Below, piece after piece: positions 1-5,434 of a DNA stretch of 5,434 nt. The stretch's first letter is position 1, and each line of letters begins with the position of its first letter. Position numbers and translations under genes: made by a program. This DNA is from an uncultured Brevundimonas sp. (GTDB taxonomy: Bacteria > Pseudomonadota > Alphaproteobacteria > Caulobacterales > Caulobacteraceae). The notes below the pieces were generated by a model. It was not told the DNA's origin. It was given only the letters and a program-made list of their open reading frames with translations, and ran no database searches. The stretch covers positions 1 to 5,434 of the forward strand of contig CAMLNY010000125.1 of the NCBI GenBank assembly GCA_946481405.1. Reading direction: 5' to 3'.

Positions 1-166
1 TATAGACGGGCGGCGCGGGATAGGCCGGCTGGGCCGGCGCATTGTTTCCGTAACCCGGCATCGGCCGCGTCGAATACACGGGCTCGCTCGGATAGCTGGC
101 GCAGGCCGTGGCCGCGATGCCGGCGAAGGCGATCGCCGCCGCCCGGATCCAGTGTGCAAGACGCAT
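1..166 (-). CDS. Probable lipoprotein, N-terminal part (C-terminus outside window)
   Basis: Fifty-five residues are visible before the gene runs off the left edge. It starts MRLAHWIR, followed by a hydrophobic alanine-rich stretch and a cysteine at residue 22 in the context AATAC. This fits a type II (lipoprotein) signal peptide, although the -3 alanine makes the lipobox non-classical. The visible mature part is rich in Pro, Tyr and Ala (PAYPAPPVY), typical of a flexible envelope-protein linker. The ATG at 164-166 is supported by a strong Shine-Dalgarno, GGGGAGG, ending about five bases upstream. The gene lies 86 bases after the OmpA-like gene on the same strand, so it may share its transcript. 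The C-terminal domain that would identify the family is not in the window. A glycine-zipper outer-membrane lipoprotein is possible but is only a guess. An ordinary periplasmic protein cleaved after ATA is the alternative. Confidence 0.7.
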   Translation of the reverse strand, partial: MRLAHWIRAAAIAFAGIAATACASYPSEPVYSTRPMPGYGNNAPAQPAYPAPPVY

Positions 167-252
167 GCGCCCCTCCCCGTTCATCGTGCCGACATGCCCC
201 GCCCGAGCCGATAAGCCAACCCGCCAAAGCGCGCGAAAGTGGGGCGGAGAGG

Positions 253-957
253 TTAACGGGCGGGATCCGGGCGGATGCGGACCTCGACGTTCACTCTACG
301 GTTCAGCGGCTCGGCGACCCCATCGGCCGTCGGCCGGGCGAGTTGCATCTCGCCGAAGCTCTGTTGCTCGATATCACTCCAGCGGACGCCCAGGCGCACG
401 AGTTCACGCGCGACCGCCTCCGTCCTCGCCGCGCTCAGTCGGTCGTTAAAAGCGCGAGATCCTGAGGTGTCAGCATACCCCTTGAGCCGATAGATCGTCC
501 GTCCGGGCAAATATCCGGGCAGCACGTATTCGATGTTCGCCCTCTGCTGCTCAGGGATGATGGCGCTGCCATACGGGAAATAAGGACCCCAGTAGTGCGA
601 CAGGGGTGGAGGCCCTTCCTCGGCCCGGATCTCGAAACAGGCCTGCGCGGCCTCCGGCAGCGTCGCATCATCGCCACCACGGGCGACAAGGGTTGAGCCA
701 GCGCCCGCGTACATCATCTCCAGTTCCAACACCCGAAAGGGCGGCAAAGGCTCACCGGCGACCCGGGTGGATCGGCTGAGATGATAGTTCAGAAACTGGC
801 CAGGCCGCTTCGCATCCGCCGCGCCCTTCACGGCGCGATACCCTTCGGTTGTCAGCCCGCCCGTCCGGGGATCCACGCAGGCGGTCCACGACTGAGCGAA
901 GGCCGACGTCGCCGTTCCGACCAACAGACCGATAAGCAGGACAACGCGAAACCACAT
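253..957 (-). CDS. Secreted OmpA-like (OmpA C-terminal domain) protein
   Basis: The 234-residue protein begins with a signal peptide (MWFRVVLLIGLLVGTATSAFA), probably cleaved before Gln22. Residues 23-150 are not recognisable as a beta-barrel and contain two cysteines (27, 107) that could pair in the periplasm. Residues 155-227 form an OmpA C-terminal domain: LKGYADTSGS, NDRLSAARTEAV, FGE and LNRRVNVEV. In this family Asp163 and Arg178 occupy the positions that contact the diaminopimelate of peptidoglycan, so the protein probably anchors to the cell wall. The start is uncertain. ATG at 957 gives a short basic n-region. ATG at 975 adds MADSAA, but the strong AAGGAGG at 994-1000, inside the end of pcm, is 18 bases from it, which is too far. 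The gene follows pcm by 31 bases (13 if the earlier start is used), suggesting co-transcription. The fold assignment is firm; the physiological role is unknown. Confidence 0.85.
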   Translation of the reverse strand: MWFRVVLLIGLLVGTATSAFAQSWTACVDPRTGGLTTEGYRAVKGAADAKRPGQFLNYHLSRSTRVAGEPLPPFRVLELEMMYAGAGSTLVARGGDDATLPEAAQACFEIRAEEGPPPLSHYWGPYFPYGSAIIPEQQRANIEYVLPGYLPGRTIYRLKGYADTSGSRAFNDRLSAARTEAVARELVRLGVRWSDIEQQSFGEMQLARPTADGVAEPLNRRVNVEVRIRPDPAR

Positions 958-988
958 GGCGGCACTGTCCGCCATGCAACCGCCGGTG

Positions 989-1561
989 TCACCCCTCCTT
1001 AGCCGTCCCTTCGACCAGAGGCACGAACCGCACTTCGCACAGGCTTTCCCGCCGGAACGAGCCGTCCTCCTGACCCGTATAGCGATGCAGCATCTGCACC
1101 GAGGTCCGCCCGACCGGCGCGACCAGCACACCGCCGGGTTTCAGTTGCTTCAGCAGTTCCGTCGGCTCGTTCGGCGAGGCCGCCGTCACCATGATCCGGT
1201 CGAACGGCGCCTGTTCGGGCCAGCCCAGACCGCCGTCGGAGTGGCGGGTGATGACGTTGTCGATCTCCAGCCGCCTCAGCTTCGCCTCCGCCTCGGTCAG
1301 CAGGCTGCGGTAGCGTTCGACCGAATAGACGTAACGGGCCAGCCGCGACAGCACCGCGCACTGATAGCCGCTGCCCGTTCCGATCTCGAGCACCCGATGG
1401 CGCGGCTCGACCTGCAGCGCCTGGGTCATCAGGCCGACGATGAAGGGCTGGGAGATCGTCTGGGCGCAGTCTATCGGCAGGGCCTGATCCTCCCACGCCT
1501 GATCGAGGAATTTCTCGTGCACGAACACGGCGCGGTCGATCGATTCCATCGCCGCGAGCAC
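989..1561 (-). CDS. pcm: Protein-L-isoaspartate O-methyltransferase, N-terminus altered
   Basis: PCMT methylates L-isoaspartyl residues in damaged proteins using S-adenosylmethionine, starting their repair to L-aspartate in the cytoplasm. Numbered from the GTG at 1561 (190 residues), the protein shows the substrate-side motif CAQTISQP (32-39), the SAM-binding motif I VLEIGTGSGY (57-66), FDRIMVTAA (120-128) and the family C-terminal RFVPLV (179-183). The start is a problem. Homologous sequence continues upstream in frame (QILSLRQQGVTDPK, matching the first helix of the family) to a stop at 1613-1615, with no ATG, GTG or TTG in between. Translation must therefore begin at GTG 1561, at ATG 1549 (preceded by AAGGTG, nine bases away) or at a non-standard codon. 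The first two options lose the first helix. The reading frame overlaps the 3' end of surE. The catalytic core appears intact, but whether a stable enzyme is made is uncertain. Confidence 0.88.
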   Translation of the reverse strand: MLAAMESIDRAVFVHEKFLDQAWEDQALPIDCAQTISQPFIVGLMTQALQVEPRHRVLEIGTGSGYQCAVLSRLARYVYSVERYRSLLTEAEAKLRRLEIDNVITRHSDGGLGWPEQAPFDRIMVTAASPNEPTELLKQLKPGGVLVAPVGRTSVQMLHRYTGQEDGSFRRESLCEVRFVPLVEGTAKEG

Positions 1562-1587
1562 CTTGGGATCGGTGACCCCCTGCTGCC

Positions 1588-1615
1588 TCAGCGACAGGAT
1601 CTGATCTTGCCGTCA
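1588..1615 (-). other. Abnormal surE/pcm junction (putative deletion scar)
   Basis: Here the surE frame (DDGKI, then RSCR and TGA at 1588-1590) overlaps the pcm frame, which opens after a TGA at 1613-1615 and at once reads like the first Pcm helix (QILSLRQQG). The minus strand contains AGATCAGATC, a tandem AGATC, exactly where surE similarity ends and pcm similarity begins. A deletion between short AGATC repeats would explain the missing surE tail, the missing pcm start and the scar together. This is inference; only the sequence and frames are seen directly. The two frames differ by one base, so a -1 shift in this overlap would fuse SurE to Pcm. Confidence 0.5.
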
Positions 1616-2292
1616 TCCATGGCCCGCAGGTCCGTGCCCGGCGCATGGTCCTGCTTCTCGCCGCGGAAGCTCATCCAGTAATAGTCGCGCCCTCGCAGGT
1701 CGGTGCGCTTGACCGCATGCATTTCGCCGATCTGGCGGAAGCCCTGGGTCGTCACCTCAACCTCGGTCACCGCCTCGGGCGCGCGGGCCGGGAAGTTCAG
1801 GTTCATGACCACGCCCGGCTGCCAGGTCTCGGCCAGAAGCCGGCTGACGATCGGCGGACCAAAGGCCTCGGCTGTCTCCCAGTGGGCGGTCACCTCGTCA
1901 TGGAACCGCTCCAGCGACTGGCTCAGCGCGATCGAGCGGATGCCGAAGGCCATCCCCTGCAGCGCGCCCGCCACCGTGCCGGAATAGGAGCAGTCCTCGC
2001 CGACATTGTGTCCGCGATTGACGCCCGACAGCACCAGATCGGGCTTGGCGTCCATCAGGTCGTTGACGGCGAGCACGACGCAGTCGGTCGGCGTCCCCGT
2101 GACCGAGAACCGCCGCTCGCCCAGCCGGTTGACTCGCAGCGGCTCGGTCAGGGTGATGCCCCGCCCCTTGCCCGACTGCTCCTCGTGCGGCGCGACGATC
2201 CAGACGTCGTCCGACAGGGCGCGCGCGATCCGCTCCAGACACGCCAGCCCCTCGGCCTCGATGCCGTCGTCGTTGGTCAGAAGGATACGCAT
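1588..2292 (-). CDS. surE: 5'/3'-nucleotidase SurE, C-terminus shortened
   Basis: SurE is a divalent-metal nucleoside-monophosphate phosphatase, classically linked to stationary-phase survival and often encoded beside pcm. The protein (234 residues) begins MRILLTNDDG. Asp8, Asp9, Ser40 (HEEQSGKG) and Asn92 (LSGVNRGHN) match the metal-site ligands of the family. GTPTDCV and YSGTVAGA are further signatures. The C-terminus is odd: after GTDLRAMDDGKI, where homologues normally continue SVTPL plus about 20-30 residues, it reads RSCR and stops. The active site is untouched, but part of the C-terminal segment is missing. Start choice: ATG at 2290-2292 gives the universal MRILL start. An in-frame ATG five codons upstream (2305-2307) lies inside the terminal sequence of the palindromic repeat and would add MTKDK. 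Neither has a clear Shine-Dalgarno. Probably co-transcribed with pcm. Confidence 0.92.
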   Translation of the reverse strand: MRILLTNDDGIEAEGLACLERIARALSDDVWIVAPHEEQSGKGRGITLTEPLRVNRLGERRFSVTGTPTDCVVLAVNDLMDAKPDLVLSGVNRGHNVGEDCSYSGTVAGALQGMAFGIRSIALSQSLERFHDEVTAHWETAEAFGPPIVSRLLAETWQPGVVMNLNFPARAPEAVTEVEVTTQGFRQIGEMHAVKRTDLRGRDYYWMSFRGEKQDHAPGTDLRAMDDGKIRSCR

Positions 2293-2298
2293 CTTGTC

Positions 2299-2470
2299 TT
2301 TCGTCATTCCGGGCGTAGCGAAGCGGAGACCCGGAACCCGGCGGCGCCGCAGCGAAGCGGAGGCGATACTTCCGCATCACCGCTGTCAGTGTCCGCGACA
2401 GGTTCGCGCTCTCGCGCGCCGCTGGGTTCCGGGTCTGCGGCGCTCCGCGCCTTCGCCCGGAATGACGAAA
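2299..2470. repeat. Palindromic intergenic repeat, copy 1 (172 bp)
   Basis: The ends are perfect 16-bp inverted repeats: TTTCGTCATTCCGGGC at 2299-2314 and its complement at 2455-2470. A nested inner stem pairs 2327-2346 (AGACCCGGAACCCGGCGGCG) with 2417-2436, with one mismatch that becomes a G-U wobble in plus-sense RNA. The roughly 70-bp centre includes the segment ACAGGTTCGCGCTCTCGCGCGCC, shared almost exactly with copy 2. No target-site duplication is visible and no protein is encoded. The element fills nearly all of the gap between the small secreted-protein gene (stop 20 bases away) and surE (start 6 bases away). It resembles REP/MITE-like dispersed repeats. Its transcript would fold into a long hairpin between two co-directional genes. 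Confidence 0.9.
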
Positions 2471-2490
2471 ACGGGGCTGATCCGCAAGAC

Positions 2491-2853
2491 TTACTGGATG
2501 ACTTCGATGTCCGTGCCCAGGATCACGAAGGCCGCATCGCATTCGTTGCGGATGTTCGAGCCCTGATAGTCGTAGCGATCGCCCGGCAGGTCGTCGGACC
2601 ATTCCATCGCCGTGCCGGTGACGCGCACCTTCTGGCGTCCGATCGTCGCGGCCGAGGAGCGCTGCAGATTGCGCGGCAGGGCGCCCGAGACGCACGGACG
2701 GCTCACGCCGGCGCGGTAGCGGTTCTCGTTCTCGATCAGCTGGAATTCCTCGCCCGAGAAGCTGATCCAGCCTTCGAAGGTGGTCGGCGGAGTCGGCTCC
2801 GCGACCGGGGCGGCGGTCAGCGACAGGGCGAATGCGGCGGCGATCAGGCTCAT
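2491..2853 (-). CDS. Small secreted protein of unknown function
   Basis: The protein has 120 residues and belongs to no family I recognise. It begins with a hydrophobic segment (MSLIAAAFALSLTAAPVA) that looks like a Sec signal peptide, although without a clean AXA site and with no basic n-region. A Pro/Thr-rich stretch follows (EPTPPTT), then a polar globular part with two cysteines (54, 105) that could form a periplasmic disulfide. Strand-like segments such as FEGWISFSGEEFQLI, QKVRVTG and AAFVILGTDIEVIQ suggest a small beta-rich fold. ATG 2853 is chosen because AGGAG sits six bases upstream; a TTG two codons earlier is less likely. The gene lies 124 bases after serS and before surE on the same strand. 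Codon use matches its neighbours and supports real coding. Confidence 0.75.
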   Translation of the reverse strand: MSLIAAAFALSLTAAPVAEPTPPTTFEGWISFSGEEFQLIENENRYRAGVSRPCVSGALPRNLQRSSAATIGRQKVRVTGTAMEWSDDLPGDRYDYQGSNIRNECDAAFVILGTDIEVIQ

Positions 2854-2977
2854 GTCCAACTCCTGTTCGAACGTTCTCGCGGGGGCGAGGACCCGGTGTC
2901 CCGGACAGAACGAGAATAGGACGCCGCCGATCCCGCTTCCACCTCACGCCGCATCACAAAAGCGGTGAGCGACGGCC

Positions 2978-4670
<1,693 letters not shown>

Positions 4671-4687
4671 GTGGTAGGCGAACACTC

Positions 4688-5122
4688 ATGACCCTGCACG
4701 CCCCCTACGACCCGTCGAACGTGTTCGCCAAAATTCTCCGCAGCGAGATGCCGGCGGTGAAGGTGTGGGAGGACGACGCCGTCCTCGCCTTCATGGACGT
4801 CTTCCCCCAGTCCGAGGGCCACGTGCTGGTGATTTCGAAGACCTCCCAGGCGCGCAACCTGCTGGAGGCCGAGCCGGATACCCTCGCCGCCCTGACCGCC
4901 GCGACCCGGAAGATCGCCGCCGCCGTGGTGAAGGCCCTGTCGCCCGACGGCTTCTCGATCCTGCAGTTCAACGGCGAGGCCGGCGGGCAGACCGTCTATC
5001 ACCTGCATTTCCACATCATCCCGCGCTGGGTCGACCGCCCGCTGAAGGGTCACGGCCAGGGCGGCATGGCGGATATCGACGAGCTGAAGGCCACGGCCGC
5101 GAAGATCGCCGCGGCCCTCTAG
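4688..5122 (+). CDS. HIT-family protein (HINT-like nucleotide hydrolase)
   Basis: The 144-residue protein is a complete histidine-triad family member. It has the N-terminal pattern YDPSNVFAKILRSEMPAVKVWEDD (7-30), the FMDVFPQSEGHVLVISK strand pair (35-51), Asn95 and Gln101 of the nucleotide pocket (LQFNGEAGGQTVYH) and the catalytic triad motif HLHFHII (105-111). Central His107 is expected to form the covalent nucleotidyl intermediate. Family members hydrolyse AMP-linked or dinucleotide substrates in the cytoplasm; the exact substrate cannot be read from sequence. The ATG at 4688 gives the normal family start, with only a weak Shine-Dalgarno (AGGCG, about eight bases away). The gene is divergent from serS and begins 17 bases after repeat copy 2. 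Its stop codon overlaps that of the convergent DUF486 gene. Confidence 0.95.
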   Translation: MTLHAPYDPSNVFAKILRSEMPAVKVWEDDAVLAFMDVFPQSEGHVLVISKTSQARNLLEAEPDTLAALTAATRKIAAAVVKALSPDGFSILQFNGEAGGQTVYHLHFHIIPRWVDRPLKGHGQGGMADIDELKATAAKIAAAL

Positions 5123-5434
5123 AACGGCCCCCGGAACACGAACCACGCCCCGGCGAAGATGAGGGCGAAACCGCAGGCGTGGTTCAGCGTCAGCTTCTCG
5201 CCCAGCACTGTCACCGAGAAGACCGCGAAGACCAGCAGGGTGATCACCTCCTGCATCGTCTTCAGCTCGGCCGCCGAATAGACCGAATGACCGATCCGGT
5301 TGGCCGGCACCGCCAGGCAGTATTCGAAGAAGGCGATGCCCCAGCTGACGATCACCACGATCCACAGCGGCTTGGATCCAAACTTCAGATGGCCGTACCA
5401 CGCGAAGGTCATGAAGACGTTCGACGCCACCAGC
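5119..5434 (-). CDS. DUF486 (DMT-family-like) small membrane protein, partial
   Basis: The visible 104 residues are the C-terminal and central part of a DUF486 protein. The N-terminus, probably ten or so residues, lies beyond the right edge, so the first visible codons are internal. Signature segments are SNVFMTFAWYGHLKF, SWGIAFFEYCLAVPANRIG and LKTMQEVITLLVFAVFS. Four hydrophobic segments are evident: ASNVFMTFAWYG, WIVVIVSWGIAFFEYCLAV, VITLLVFAVFSVTVL and ACGFALIFAGAWFVF. These indicate an inner-membrane protein related to small multidrug-type transporters. No substrate is established for the family as far as I know. It is convergent with the HIT gene and its TAG stop lies in the shared CTAG. 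Confidence 0.92.
   Translation of the reverse strand, partial: LVASNVFMTFAWYGHLKFGSKPLWIVVIVSWGIAFFEYCLAVPANRIGHSVYSAAELKTMQEVITLLVFAVFSVTVLGEKLTLNHACGFALIFAGAWFVFRGPF

Noticed and set aside
956..1681. A 241-residue plus-strand open frame opposite pcm
   Set aside because: It is antisense to conserved pcm codons and has no recognisable domain; it is open because stop codons are rare in GC-rich DNA.
2865..2876. GTTCGAACGTTC as a possible LexA (SOS) box
   Set aside because: The alphaproteobacterial LexA site is GTTC-N7-GTTC. Here the two GTTC are only four bases apart, so the spacing is wrong.
1645..2919. A 424-residue plus-strand open frame opposite surE and the small secreted gene
   Set aside because: It runs antisense through surE, the palindromic repeat and the small gene. 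Its composition (Arg, Gly, Ala, His and Asp rich) is that of a GC-rich antisense shadow, and the real genes are clearly on the minus strand.
2913..2941. TGGAAG-N17-TATTCT as a promoter for the small secreted gene
   Set aside because: Only three of six -35 and four of six -10 positions match, which is too weak in this sequence to report as a feature.
2941..2975. CTCACCGC...GCGTGAG hairpin after serS as an intrinsic terminator
   Set aside because: The stem is short and bulged and no T-run follows on the transcript strand.

Overview
The window is GC-rich chromosomal DNA from an alphaproteobacterium. Gene content, codon use, a Caulobacter-type promoter in front of serS and the style of the interspersed palindromic repeats suggest Caulobacterales, perhaps a Brevundimonas relative. 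That placement comes from recognition, not from a search. It is mostly a housekeeping region with no CRISPR array, rRNA, tRNA or complete transposon.

Layout: a run of genes on the minus strand reads from right to left. It begins with serS (seryl-tRNA synthetase), followed by a small secreted protein of unknown function, a 172-bp palindromic repeat, surE (nucleotidase), pcm (protein-L-isoaspartate methyltransferase), a secreted OmpA-like protein and the N-terminus of a probable lipoprotein that runs off the left edge. To the right of serS, a 252-bp divergent intergenic region holds a good serS promoter and a second copy of the palindromic repeat (166 bp). A plus-strand HIT-family hydrolase follows. 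It ends tail-to-tail on a minus-strand DUF486 membrane protein that runs off the right edge; the two stop codons overlap in one CTAG.

serS-surE-pcm is a familiar alphaproteobacterial cluster combining translation, nucleotide turnover and protein repair. Its members are probably at least partly co-transcribed. The two cell-envelope genes after pcm stand where an M23 peptidase gene often lies in relatives.

Four things deserve attention. (1) surE ends abruptly just after DDGKI, without the usual SVTPL tail, and pcm homology begins a few bases later in another frame with no usual upstream start codon, which looks like an internal deletion across the gene junction. (2) SerRS carries about 57 extra in-frame residues between class II motifs 1 and 2, with codon use unlike its flanks. 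(3) The two palindromic repeats have perfect 16-bp ends and a 20-bp inner stem in which two adjacent base pairs have changed in a compensatory way. (4) One repeat is wedged between co-directional genes and reaches the surE start codon. No complete new defence or mobile system is visible.
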